Assembly (NCBI GenBank): GCA_900318255.1
Contig: ONJX01000013.1
Coordinates: 1 to 64,000 of the forward strand
Origin: an uncultured Prevotellaceae bacterium
Lineage (GTDB): Bacteria; Bacteroidota; Bacteroidia; Bacteroidales; Muribaculaceae
Reading direction: 5' to 3'
DNA: 64,000 bases
Shown here: positions 16,645 to 26,600 of the stretch, one piece after another
Layout: each line of letters opens with the position of its first letter
How positions within the stretch are numbered: position 1 is the first letter of the stretch
Translations under genes and position numbers: made by a program
Notes under the pieces: model-generated
Told to the model about the DNA's origin: nothing
Databases searched by the model: none
What the model saw: only the letters and a program-made list of their open reading frames with translations

Positions 16645-18010
16645 TAACGACTGGCTCGACGCTTTGAAGCAAAAAGCTCAAGACGCCACCCGAGAGGTTC
16701 CCGAGGGGACGTGGGAGGCTATCGCCAAGTCGGTCGCCAAGCAAGCAGCGCCAGCAGCGAAGGTAGCACCTCGCATGTGGTGGAAAGCGGCGGCTGCCGC
16801 AGCTGTTGTTGCCATAGTAGCCACCACGGGATACTACCTGCTCAACAACAAGCCTGCCATTAGCGACCAGCAGGCAACACCCCTAGCTGGCAACAATTCC
16901 CCCTCGGCAGGTGATGACACCCCTAGCGCCGGCGACAATCAGCGACAACCTGCCGTCATCGACGAGCCGCTGCTTGCACAGAACAACAGCACCCTGTCGC
17001 AACCCTCAGCAACCGTGCCACCCGTTTATGACAGAGTGCCACGGCATGGCCACGGCAGCAGCCCCAGCACTCGCCCCGTCAGCGCCGAGGAGACCGAGAT
17101 CATCAACAACGAGCTGCTCACAGCCAACTTCAACGAGCCTATCGACCTGGCCGACTATCCTAACGAGTTTGACCCCGAGAACTACTACTACGACATCGAG
17201 ACCATGCTTGCTCTCGAGGAGCTTTACAACCAGTATGACAACGCTATGAACCAGGATGCCATGGAGCCGTGGAAGAGCTACACCGATAGCACCTATCAGC
17301 AATATCTCGTCTATGATGCCAACGCCCGGCGGGCAGCGCGCGAGAAGATGGCTCTCACCAAGCCTGGCAAGAAGTCGTCGATGCTCGTGGCAGCCTATGG
17401 CAATGGCATGCTCTCGACCGACCGCACCAGCACCGTGAGCGGCTCGTCGGCACCGATGCTGGTGCCACCACCCTCATCACAACCGGGCATGATGCTCGCT
17501 CCGGCAGCGCCTGGCACCAGTCCCAGCATGGCGCCACCCGTCAACTACGACTACCACCATCACATGCCACTCACCTTTGGCCTCACCTTCAACAAGCGCA
17601 TCGTGGGCAACCTCTACGGCAATGTGGGTCTCAACTTCACCTTAATGTCAAGCGAAGTCACGCCCGACAATGGCGGCAGCACGTTTAAGCAGAACATCAA
17701 GCTCATAGGGCTGCCCTTTGGCGTGAGGTGGAACTTCTGGCGATACAAGGGTCTCTCCACCTTCGTGGGTGCCGAGGGAATGGTAGAGCGCGTGGTTGAC
17801 GCCTCATTTGGCAAGGACGATGTCACCATCAAGCGACTGCAATGGTCGGCACACGCCATTGCCGGCGTGCAGTACAACTTCACCAAGCATGTGGGCATCT
17901 ACGTCGAGCCCAAGCTCTCGCACTACATCACCACATTGCCCCTCAACACCCTGCGCAACGAGCACCCCTTCAACTTCAACTTGCAGATGGGCTTATCGAT
18001 AGATTTCTAA
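16625..18010 (+). CDS. Dual-membrane-spanning (Dma-type) anti-sigma factor
   Basis: 461 aa in four parts: a short cytoplasmic anti-sigma-like region (about 1-48), one inner-membrane helix (about 52-74, WWKAAAAAAVVAIVATTGYY), a long Pro/Ser/Asn-rich disordered linker (about 75-310), and a C-terminal outer-membrane beta-barrel-like domain (about 315-461) of alternating strands ending in aromatic F (GLSIDF). This matches the Dma proteins described in Bacteroides thetaiotaomicron, which span both membranes and hold an ECF sigma factor. The 20-nt overlap with the sigma gene supports pairing. Starts at 16625 or 16637 are possible. The signal sensed is unknown. Confidence 0.78.
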   Translation: MSNNMNNNDWLDALKQKAQDATREVPEGTWEAIAKSVAKQAAPAAKVAPRMWWKAAAAAAVVAIVATTGYYLLNNKPAISDQQATPLAGNNSPSAGDDTPSAGDNQRQPAVIDEPLLAQNNSTLSQPSATVPPVYDRVPRHGHGSSPSTRPVSAEETEIINNELLTANFNEPIDLADYPNEFDPENYYYDIETMLALEELYNQYDNAMNQDAMEPWKSYTDSTYQQYLVYDANARRAAREKMALTKPGKKSSMLVAAYGNGMLSTDRTSTVSGSSAPMLVPPPSSQPGMMLAPAAPGTSPSMAPPVNYDYHHHMPLTFGLTFNKRIVGNLYGNVGLNFTLMSSEVTPDNGGSTFKQNIKLIGLPFGVRWNFWRYKGLSTFVGAEGMVERVVDASFGKDDVTIKRLQWSAHAIAGVQYNFTKHVGIYVEPKLSHYITTLPLNTLRNEHPFNFNLQMGLSIDF

Positions 18011-18228
18011 AAAAACGTTAAAAAGCATCCCTGCGGTGCAGTATTTCATTATATGCCGTGTTTAGAGGGCAAAATGAGAGATTTAATCCATAGCTTTTTT
18101 CATGACAGAAAAAGATAAAGCACACTGAAGATTAATTACGATGGTTATATTTTTTTTTGAAATCACACACTCTTAGTTTTTTTGATTTAGAATAACTTCA
18201 TTTTACTCTTTTTATTTGCAATAGTATT

Positions 18229-18265
18229 GAGGCCGAGTTGAATTTGTGGTAAATTCCTCGGTCTC
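18229..18265. terminator. Hairpin in the convergent 18.0-18.3 kb gap
   Basis: GAGGCCGAG pairs with CTCGGTCTC (one G-T), extended by GAATTT/AAATTC around a 5-nt loop. It lies between convergent genes. No clear T-run follows, so bidirectional terminator is inference. The rest of 18011-18228 is AT-rich without visible features. Confidence 0.45.
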
Positions 18266-18299
18266 ACCGTTTTGATGGGTGGAACATGGAATCGGCTAG

Positions 18300-19148
18300 T
18301 TAATATTCCACTTGGCTCGACTTGTTGCGCCAGTACTCGGCTTGCGTCTCATCAACGTCCACCCCCCAGCCATAGGTGTAGCAGTCGGCCAGCGCCAGCT
18401 GTGCTGCCAGGTGCCCCTGGGTAGCTGCCATGCGAAACCACTCGACGGCAAACTTGTGATCGGCATCGGTCCCCACGCCTTTAAGATACATCATTCCAAG
18501 CTGATACTGCGCCTCGGAGTCGCCCTTATAGGCGCGCACTCTGAGTGAGGGCACGCTGTCATCGTCGCCAGAGCTTGTGGTCTCCAGCGGCGTGTTGTAG
18601 TCACTGTCGATATAGGTGACATCGGCTGGGCTGATGGCTTGCGGCATCTCGTCGGTGGGCTGCTCGCCATAATAGTCATGGAGGATAAGGTTGCCCTTGC
18701 GCATAGTCCAGTCGCCAAGCAGGTCAATGACGTTGAGTCCTAGCAGCAGCGGCGCCTTTTGCGATACTGCAATTATGGCCTCAACATTTTTCAACAATCT
18801 GTTTCCCACCTTCACCTGCTTGAGAATGACAGTGGCGTTGTTGTCAACCACGCCATTGGCATTGCGCGTTTGTGTGGTGCCCTTGAAATCGTTGCGCGTG
18901 AGGGCGCGCTTGGCCAGCAGCTCGTTGGCCAGCTCTTGCGAGAGGCTCATCTTGGCGGCCCCCGTGTCGAAGATGAAATCTTTTTTCACGCCATTTATCA
19001 CGCACGGCACATAATACACCCCACTCTTGCGTTTCATTTTCACGATATGGTCGGCAGCCACAGCATTTAGCATCACTGCCACTACTAGAATCAGCAGCAC
19101 GGCAAGCCTCCTGTATTTGTCAGTAAGATGATGATAACGAAAATTCAT
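18300..19148 (-). CDS. Retropepsin-like aspartic protease with Sel1 repeats
   Basis: About 282 aa from the ATG at 19148; an ATG at 19205 would lie upstream of the -7 box at 19170. An N-terminal hydrophobic segment (LAVLLILVVAVMLNAVAA) exports or anchors it. The single aspartic-protease motif FIFDTGAAKMSLS (about residues 60-72) is of the dimer-forming retropepsin type. Two Sel1-like repeats (AYKGDSEAQYQLGMMYLKG; AATQGHLAAQLALADCYTYG) follow at the C-terminus, suggesting protein-protein contacts. Substrate unknown. Confidence 0.8.
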   Translation of the reverse strand: MNFRYHHLTDKYRRLAVLLILVVAVMLNAVAADHIVKMKRKSGVYYVPCVINGVKKDFIFDTGAAKMSLSQELANELLAKRALTRNDFKGTTQTRNANGVVDNNATVILKQVKVGNRLLKNVEAIIAVSQKAPLLLGLNVIDLLGDWTMRKGNLILHDYYGEQPTDEMPQAISPADVTYIDSDYNTPLETTSSGDDDSVPSLRVRAYKGDSEAQYQLGMMYLKGVGTDADHKFAVEWFRMAATQGHLAAQLALADCYTYGWGVDVDETQAEYWRNKSSQVEY

Positions 19149-19169
19149 ATTTCTGTGTTGTTGAATGTA

Positions 19170-19177
19170 CAAAATTA
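19170..19177 (-). promoter_or_regulatory. -7 box for the retropepsin gene
   Basis: TAATTTTG on the minus strand, 21 nt before the ATG at 19148. Confidence 0.55.
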
Positions 19178-19237
19178 TCACATTTTTTCCACTCATGCAA
19201 GGCATTGCCGTAAAAGTTGAGAAAAACAGGGCAAAAA

Positions 19238-19251
19238 CGCAAACGTTTGCA
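19238..19251. promoter_or_regulatory. LacI-type palindromic operator candidate (site 2)
   Basis: CGCAAACGTTTGCA; the core GCAAACGTTTGC (19239-19250) is a perfect 12-bp palindrome with central CG. Centre 62.5 bp upstream of the -7 box at 19307. The core matches the E. coli PurR box, a LacI-family operator. Confidence 0.6.
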
Positions 19252-19306
19252 CCTTTTTTGACACAATATATAATGAATTATAACAAATGGTTTTCGCTAT
19301 TTTCAG

Positions 19307-19314
19307 TAAATTTG
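19307..19314 (+). promoter_or_regulatory. -7 box for the alpha-amylase gene
   Basis: TAAATTTG, 42 nt before the ATG. Confidence 0.6.
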
Positions 19315-19355
19315 CTTGCCCAAATAGCCAAACATAAATTCTAAACTATAACAAC

Positions 19356-22289
19356 ATGAAAAAATTCTATCTATCATTAGCATCACTGGTCATTGCCATC
19401 AGCGCAATGGCGCAGGGATGGCCAGCCAACTATGGCGGCATAATGCTGCAAGGGTTCTACTGGGACAGCTACGACTACACCAAGTGGGACAACCTCACAG
19501 CACGCAGCGAGGAGCTAGGCTCGATTTTCGACCTCATCTGGGTTCCTAACTCGGCCATGACGCGCGGCGGCAACACTGCACAGACCATGGGCTACATGCC
19601 CTACTTGTGGTTGCGTCACACCACCATCTTTGGCGGTCAGAGCAAGCTTGTGAACATGATTCAGACCTACGGGGCCATGGGCACAGGCATCATCGAGGAT
19701 GTGGTGCTCAACCACAAGGATGCCCGCTCTCAAAACGGCGATGGATACCTCAGTTTCATCGATGAGACGGCAGGCACCTATAGCATCACGTGGGACAACG
19801 AGAACTACACCGGCATCGTGAGCAACGACGACGTGGAAGGCGGTGGTGGCAACCCCGACACTGGCGAGGGCTTTAGCGGTGCGCGCGACCTTGACCACAC
19901 CAATGCCCGCGTGCAACAAAACTGCATCACCTATCAGCGCTTTCTGCTCGACTCGCTGGGATATGTGGGTTTCCGTCTCGACATGACCAAGGGTTATGCG
20001 CCGCAATACACCGGCAAGTATAACGCTGCCACCAACCCCATCTTCTCGGTGGGAGAGTATTTCGACGGCAACACCGACCTCTTGAAGCAGTGGATTAACG
20101 GAACGGCCGTCAATGGAGTAATCCAAAGCGGCACCTTCGACTTCGCGCTGAAGTTTGCCATCAACGACGCCTTTGGCGGCGGTGACTGGAATCGCCTCGA
20201 CATGTCAGGCCTTATTGCCGACGACAACTACAAGCGCTATGCCGTGACCTTCGTCGATAACCACGACACTAACGAGGACCACAACAAGTGCGGTGGCAAC
20301 ATTGAGGCCGCTAACGCCTTCATCCTTGCCATGCCTGGCACGCCGTGCATCTTCAGCAAGCATTACGAGGAATATAAGGCCGCTATCACTAACATGATCA
20401 AGGGTCGCCGCGCCTGCGGCATCACCAACATGAGCGGCTGCACTAGCTCTAAGGTGAACGGTGGCATCATCTTCACCACCACTGGCTCGGTGGGCAGCGC
20501 CATGGTGCGCCTGGGAGCGGCAGCCTCGAGCAACCCTGGTGCCGCGGAGTGGCAACTTGTGCAGAAGGGCACTAACTATGCCTTCTACATCACTAAGGGC
20601 ATCGACTGGCAGAACAGCGAGAAAATAGGCAAAATAGTGGGATATCCCGTTATTGACAAGCCCAGTGGCGTGTATGCCAACTCTGTGTCAGTAAAAATCA
20701 AGCCCTCGATGGCAAGCACCACCCTGGTATATACTACCGACGGCACTAACCCCACCCCCGAGAGCACACCAATCACTGGCTCTACCACGCTCACCTTCAC
20801 CGAGACCACCACTCTCAAGGTGGGAGCCCTCATGGAAGGCGAGGTGAGTGGCATCGTCACCCGCAACTACATCATTGGCGATGCCGACCCTAACAGCATC
20901 ACCGTCTTTGTCAAGGCCGACTCTCCCTACCTCTATGCCTGGGACGAGAATGGCACAGCACTCAATGGTGAGTGGCCAGGCAACAAAATGACACTCAAGC
21001 GCACCATTGGCGGCGTGGAGTTCTTCTACAAGACCTTCCCAAAATCTAGCGCAGACTACAGCATCAACTTCCTGCTCAACGATGGCAACGGCGACGAGAG
21101 CAAGACGCAAGACGTCACTGCTGTGGCTGGCGACGTCTTCTACACCTATAGCAACAACGAGGCGCGCGACCTGAGCAACATCTACCTTGCCGAGCTCTAC
21201 AACCCGTTTGTGTGCATCGACAAGCCCAGCGGCGACCTGCCTGCCAACAAGCACGTCTATCTCAACGCCAGCTATGCCGACGCAAAGATTGTATATACCA
21301 CCGATGGCAGCGAGCCCACAGCGGCAAGCCAGCAGGCTACCGGCAGCAAGGAGCTCTCGTTCACCACAGTGGGCCAAGAAGTGACCGTGAAGGCAGGACT
21401 GCTCGTTGGCAACCAAGTGAATGGCGTCGTCACTCGCGACTACAAAGTGGTTGCTGCCACTAGTGGCGGCAGCGGCAACACCAGCGAGGGTGTCACCATC
21501 TACTGCAAGGCTACAAGTGCTCCCTACCTGTACTCTTGGGAGGACAGTGGCACGCAGCACAACGGCGACTGGCCTGGCACCAAGATGACCACCAGCACGA
21601 CCATCGACGGCGTGAAGTGGTGGACCTACACCTATGACGTGAAGCCCATCAACATCATCTTCAACGACGGCAATGGAGCGCAGACTGCCGACATAAAAGG
21701 CCTCACTAGCGACAGCTACTTTGAGTATAACGGCTCTAACAGTGCCACTAACGTCACAGCTCAGCATGTAGATATGAGCGGCGCCGACATACCATCGTGC
21801 GCCACATGGATTAACGGCTCTCAGTTCATCTACTTCGAGGCAAGCAGCTATTATGAGCCATACGCTTGGGTTTGGAACACCGCTGGCGCCAACTTCACTG
21901 GCAATGTGTGGCCTGGTGAGGGACTCATCGATGTGGCTGGCGTAGCGCCTAGCGGCAAGAACATCTACCGCTGGACTACCAGCCGCCAGGATGAGCCCAC
22001 AGGACTGCTTTTCAGCAACTATGGCGCGCCACAGACCAGCGACTTTGCCTTTGTCAACGGCGGCTATTACACCGAGAGCGGCCTCATGGGAGTTATCGAG
22101 AACAAGCCAGCAGTAGCTGGCGACGTTAACGGCGACGGAGTAGTCACAGCAGCCGACATCACCGCCATCTACGATGTGCTGCTCGGTGTCAACTACAAAT
22201 ATGAAGACACTGCCGACATCACTGGCGACGGAGTGGTCACTGCAGCCGACATCACTGCAGCCTACGACATCATGCTGGGAGGAAACTAG
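19356..22289 (+). CDS. Secreted multi-domain GH13 alpha-amylase with dockerin-like C-terminus
   Basis: 977 aa, signal peptide about 1-19 (SAMAQ). GH13 barrel (about 22-430): nucleophile D in GFRLDMTKG (about 208), acid/base E in VGEYFDG (about 233), transition-state D in FVDNHDTNED (about 303). Then alternating chitobiase-C-like domains (about 435-510 and 620-700, LVYTTDGTNPTPES / IVYTTDGSEPTAAS) and CBM26-like starch modules (about 513-605, 708-795, 825-910, each with YLYxW and a WPG motif). The last ~55 residues are a two-loop dockerin-like repeat (GDVNGDGVVTAADITAIYD twice). Cuts alpha-1,4 bonds in starch outside the cell. Operator site 2 and own promoter upstream, strong terminator downstream. 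Confidence 0.9.
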   Translation: MKKFYLSLASLVIAISAMAQGWPANYGGIMLQGFYWDSYDYTKWDNLTARSEELGSIFDLIWVPNSAMTRGGNTAQTMGYMPYLWLRHTTIFGGQSKLVNMIQTYGAMGTGIIEDVVLNHKDARSQNGDGYLSFIDETAGTYSITWDNENYTGIVSNDDVEGGGGNPDTGEGFSGARDLDHTNARVQQNCITYQRFLLDSLGYVGFRLDMTKGYAPQYTGKYNAATNPIFSVGEYFDGNTDLLKQWINGTAVNGVIQSGTFDFALKFAINDAFGGGDWNRLDMSGLIADDNYKRYAVTFVDNHDTNEDHNKCGGNIEAANAFILAMPGTPCIFSKHYEEYKAAITNMIKGRRACGITNMSGCTSSKVNGGIIFTTTGSVGSAMVRLGAAASSNPGAAEWQLVQKGTNYAFYITKGIDWQNSEKIGKIVGYPVIDKPSGVYANSVSVKIKPSMASTTLVYTTDGTNPTPESTPITGSTTLTFTETTTLKVGALMEGEVSGIVTRNYIIGDADPNSITVFVKADSPYLYAWDENGTALNGEWPGNKMTLKRTIGGVEFFYKTFPKSSADYSINFLLNDGNGDESKTQDVTAVAGDVFYTYSNNEARDLSNIYLAELYNPFVCIDKPSGDLPANKHVYLNASYADAKIVYTTDGSEPTAASQQATGSKELSFTTVGQEVTVKAGLLVGNQVNGVVTRDYKVVAATSGGSGNTSEGVTIYCKATSAPYLYSWEDSGTQHNGDWPGTKMTTSTTIDGVKWWTYTYDVKPINIIFNDGNGAQTADIKGLTSDSYFEYNGSNSATNVTAQHVDMSGADIPSCATWINGSQFIYFEASSYYEPYAWVWNTAGANFTGNVWPGEGLIDVAGVAPSGKNIYRWTTSRQDEPTGLLFSNYGAPQTSDFAFVNGGYYTESGLMGVIENKPAVAGDVNGDGVVTAADITAIYDVLLGVNYKYEDTADITGDGVVTAADITAAYDIMLGGN

Positions 22290-22322
22290 CACTTCGCGCA
22301 GCACAGATTAGTGCAAAACTAA

Positions 22323-22366
22323 AGAATGAGACTCAGAACACCTCTGGGTCTCATTCTCTGTTTTTC
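22323..22366 (+). terminator. Terminator of the alpha-amylase gene
   Basis: AGAATGAGAC pairs with GTCTCATTCT, extended by CAGA/TCTG around ACACC, then CTGTTTTT. Confidence 0.85.
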
Positions 22367-22410
22367 CCTACCTCAATGGGCACGACACTCGCACATTATA
22401 CATTCCGCTT

Positions 22411-22477
22411 TGTGCATTATGCATTGTGAATTATGCATTATGCATTGTGAATTATGCATTGTGAATTATGCATTATT
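22411..22477. repeat. TGCATTGTGAATTA tandem array, copy A
   Basis: Period-14 to 15 repeats of TGCATTGTGAATTA ending exactly at the stop codon of the minus-strand PIG-L gene. A sister array at 58207-58263 also abuts a minus-strand stop codon. Confidence 0.75.
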
Positions 22478-23227
22478 CTAAAGCGAGGCCAGCGAGTCGG
22501 TGTGCAGCGCGAAGGCTTCGGCCACCGAGCAATGGCTCTCGATGCCGCGGAAGCGCTCCATGGGCACATGCCACCCCTCGAAGATGGGCTCTAGCTGCTG
22601 GCTCACATGGCTGTAGCAGGCCTTGTGCTTGCGCTCGAGCACGCTGCCAATGTTCACCCAGTGCGTGGGGTGGAACATCTGCGTTTGGTCACCAGTCATC
22701 ACCTCAAAGTAGTAGAGCTGGAAGCTGCGGCCCATCCGTCGCCAGGCATCGAGCACCAGCATGCCACACACGGCATGGTCGCGGTGCGAGTCGATGGGCC
22801 AGTGCGTGAGCACCACATCGGGGTTCTCACGCTCAATAAGAGCGCGCATCTCCTGGTAGCGTTCCTGATTGACCTGAGTGTTGCCGTCAACCTGATTCAT
22901 AAAGATGTAACGAGCACCCGTAATCTCGCAAGCCTTCTTGCACTCCTCCACCCTTATTGCCGCTGCCTCGTCATGACTCTTGCCAGGGATGCCTGCCTCA
23001 CCACGGGTGAGATAGACACACACCACCTCGTGCCCGGCATCGGCCAGAAGGCACATCGTGCCTCCACAGCCCGTCTCGGGGTCATCGGGGTGGGCTCCTA
23101 TCACGAGCACCTTGCGTCGCCGCGTGTCAATAATCTTGCCGCTATCACTCGCTGCCGCCGGCAGTCCAAGCACGGTTGCACCCAGTGCTGCCATGCCAGT
23201 TTTCTTAATCATTTCTCGTCGATTCAT
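22478..23227 (-). CDS. PIG-L/LmbE-family deacetylase, exported
   Basis: About 249 aa from the ATG at 23227. The N-terminus NRREMIKKTGMAALGATVLG looks like a twin-arginine (Tat) signal. Zinc motif AHPDDPETGCGG and the later HRDHAVCG are PIG-L hallmarks. The family removes N-acetyl groups from GlcNAc-containing substrates. Tat export of a metalloenzyme to periplasm or surface is reasonable inference; substrate unknown. An in-frame ATG at 23284 lies upstream of the -7 box at 23259 and is rejected. Single gene between amylase and BspA-like genes. Confidence 0.87.
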   Translation of the reverse strand: MNRREMIKKTGMAALGATVLGLPAAASDSGKIIDTRRRKVLVIGAHPDDPETGCGGTMCLLADAGHEVVCVYLTRGEAGIPGKSHDEAAAIRVEECKKACEITGARYIFMNQVDGNTQVNQERYQEMRALIERENPDVVLTHWPIDSHRDHAVCGMLVLDAWRRMGRSFQLYYFEVMTGDQTQMFHPTHWVNIGSVLERKHKACYSHVSQQLEPIFEGWHVPMERFRGIESHCSVAEAFALHTDSLASL

Positions 23228-23258
23228 TTCTTGAAAAGGTATTAAATGGTTTCCTCTA

Positions 23259-23266
23259 CAAAAGTA
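23259..23266 (-). promoter_or_regulatory. -7 box for the PIG-L gene
   Basis: TACTTTTG on the minus strand, 31 nt upstream of the ATG at 23227. Confidence 0.55.
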
Positions 23267-23515
23267 GTAAAAAAATAAATGCAATTCACATAAAGTTCAC
23301 TAAATCTTGAACTAAATGTTTGCATATCTCATGAGTTTTGATGAAATCTGCATATAAGTTGTGCATAACCGTCATTTTGACACACTCACTCTTTTTTATT
23401 ACACTCAAACAACGAGAAAATAATAAAAATCAAGAAAACAAAAGTCAATTATGGAAAATGCGTACTTTTTTCTTGGATTTTGCCATAATTATTTATTTTT
23501 CTCAAGTTTTTTGTT

Positions 23516-23523
23516 TATATTTG
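23516..23523 (+). promoter_or_regulatory. -7 box for the BspA-like gene
   Basis: TATATTTG; leader about 85 nt. The stretch 23267-23515 is AT-rich, with a short open frame (23338-23544) that lacks gene-like character. Confidence 0.5.
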
Positions 23524-23615
23524 CAATCTAGAACAATAAGCTAAAAAACAGAACGGACGAGAAGGGCCTCGTTACTACAGAAAACTCACAACTGATAACT
23601 CAAAACTATAATATT

Positions 23616-26600
23616 ATGAAAAAGATATTACTACTACTTGTGGCGCTGCTTGCCACATCCACGGTTTGGGCTGCGGACTTTATCACCGATGTGATGGTCA
23701 TTGGCGGCTCTAAAAGTGTGGTCAATAACTTGAAGGACACCTACACGTCACAGGGCTGGACGGTTATCGACAAGGACTTGAATGACGGTTGCGGCTCAAG
23801 CAGCGACTACATCTATCTGCTCTACAAGACGGCGAGCAACGAGAACAATGATGTCGGCTTTATCACTGGCTTCTACATCAGCGACGCCAGTGGCACCGCC
23901 CCCGACAATGTCACGCACGACGGGCACACCTACACTCTTGTTGACTATGATGGCAGCGACTATTTCAGGAACAGCAAGGGAGACTTGAACAGCCATTGTG
24001 GCTCAAGCAGCGCCTACATCCACCTCTACTACACTAGGGACAACGATGAGTATTACAGTTCCACGGCTGTGAATTCTATCTCCTTCAACGACACTCAGAG
24101 TGGGGCTGTAGGCGTGAATGGTGGCACCACGGGCTATGACCTCAACACTGGCGCTGGCGGTGACTACATCTACATGCATGCCGGCACGGGCAATAAGGGA
24201 TGGGTCATCAGCATGAACTCAAACCATACCCAATGCACTATCACGGGGTATCAGGGCACTAAGAATAACAAGACAACAGTATATATACCCAACTACATAG
24301 ACGGCGCACCGGTAATCGGCTTCTCGGGCTCGGTTTTCAGCGGGTTCACCAACCTTGAGACAATGTTTTTTTATGAAAACACCCAAGTCACCCAAATGGC
24401 GTCGATGCAAGGATGCTCTAAGTTCTACAATGTTAAAACAGGTAATAAGAATCACCAAACTCCGGCTTCGATGACAAGCATCCCTGCCTCAGCGTTTGTG
24501 GGTACAGACCTTAGGAATGTCACGCTCACGTCGGTCACCAACGTCGGGAGCAATGCTTTCGCTGGAAGCACAGTGCTAAACAGTGTAGTGTTTAATCAAT
24601 CAGACGTTACTATAGGTGATGGCGCTTTTTCTTACATAGTTAAAGAAGGCAACGCCAAGTGCCAAGTCACTTATCCGGGCTCTATTAATGCCTGGAGTCC
24701 CAGTAAGTACATGTATTCGCCAAGTTTGGTTGTCAATGGCGGAAGTGGCAACAACACATGGTCCTGCGGCTGGTGTGGCGGAAGTTCCTCAAGCAGCTAT
24801 AACAGTCTCTACTGGACACTTGATGCTGCCGGGCAACTGAAAATAGACTGTGCCGACAACAATTGGTCTAATCATCCCTCCGAACAGGTCATAGTTTACA
24901 AAAGCTGGACTAAGAATCTTGTGAAATCGCTCACTTTAGAGCATGTTTACTCTTTAGGAGTTATGGAATTCACTAACCATGCCAATCTAAAGAATGTGTA
25001 CATCAACCCCACTTTGCACTCTATAGGCAGTAATGCGTTCTCGGGTTGTAGTTCTTTGACCGATATTTGGTTCAACGGCACACTGTCACAATGGGAAGCC
25101 GTTGACAAGGGAGGCAACTGGAATCCCAGCGCCGCCACCGAGCACTGGCGCTGCACGGTCACTTTCAACGCCAACGGCCACGGCACCGCTCCTGCCTCAC
25201 AGACCCTCTGGAGCAACTATGACAAGGCCACTACTCCAACAGCTCCAACTGCCAATGGCTACATCTTCCAGGGGTGGTACACCGAGGCAGCATGCATCAA
25301 TCAGTGGGACTTCAACACAGTGGTCACTGGCGACATGACGCTCTATGCCAAATGGGGGTTGGCACAATACACCTTTAACAGTGAGACTGGTGAGCTGACC
25401 CTAAACTGGGGCGAGTTCAACAAGGACAACAAGTGGGGCAGCGATGTGCCAGCCTCGACCGTCAAGAGCGTCACCGCCACCAGCCAGGTGAGCTTCACTG
25501 GCGACTGCTCACAGCTGTTCAAGGACTTCAGCTATTGCACAAGCATGGATCTGGACAATGTAAACACCAGCAATGCCACTAATATGACCAGGATGTTCGA
25601 AAACTGCGGATCTCTCCGAACGTTCAATATCTCGAATTGGGATACCGGCAATGTCACCAATATGAGCAGGATGTTCAATAGTTTTTCGATTAGCATCAAC
25701 CCTCTCAATATCTCGGGCTGGAACACAAGCAAGGTCACCGATATGAGCGAGATGTTCTCCAATTGTAGGATTTACAACAACCCTCTCGACATCTCAAACT
25801 GGGACACCGGCAATGTTACAACCATGAGTAATATGTTTGAACTATTTCAGAACAACTATCCGCTTGACCTCTCGGGGTGGAACACCGGCAATGTCATCGA
25901 TATGACCTCGATGTTTATGACTTGCTCTCTCACTCCATCAATCAATCTCTCGGGCTGGGACACTGGCAATGTCATGAGCATGATGTATATGTTCACAGGT
26001 TGCACTCAACTCACCACCATTTACACTACCACAAGTTGGAGTACCGAGAATGTCGAATATTCAAATTACATGTTCGACCATTGCAACAAACTGGTGGGTG
26101 GCATGGGCACGACCTTCGATGAAAACCACAAAGACAAAGAATATGGCCGCATCGACCGCGGCACTGCCGAGCCAGGCTATTTCACGGGTGTGTTTAAGCT
26201 CATCCTGCCCGAAGATGTGACCACCTCGGCAACCCCTATCTGCACAATTGGCGACTCTATCTACTACACCGCTGGCACCGCTGTTACGCTCACTTACAAC
26301 GGCGAGGTGCCCGAGGGCCAAGTGGTTGTCTATAGCGTGAACGGGACCGCCATCGAGGGCAACACATTCGAGATGCCGTTAAACGATGCTACCGTGACCG
26401 TTGAGCTTCAGGAGCTGTGCTACACCTACGACAGCGCGACCGGTGCACTGACGCTTCTTAGGGGCGAGTTCAACAAAGACAACAAATGGGGCAACGATGT
26501 GCCAGCCACAGCCGTCAAGAGCGTTACCGCCACCAGTGAAGTGAGCTTCACGGGCGACTGCTCGCAGCTGTTCTATAACTTTGAATCTTGTGAGAGCATG

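Noticed and set aside
20688-22304. 538-codon antisense frame over the amylase 3' half
   Set aside because: Shadow of the amylase reading frame, same reasoning; the dockerin and CBM repeats are on the plus strand.
23338-23544. 68-codon ORF before the BspA-like gene
   Set aside because: It overlaps the promoter of the next gene and has AT-driven composition with no signal peptide or family.
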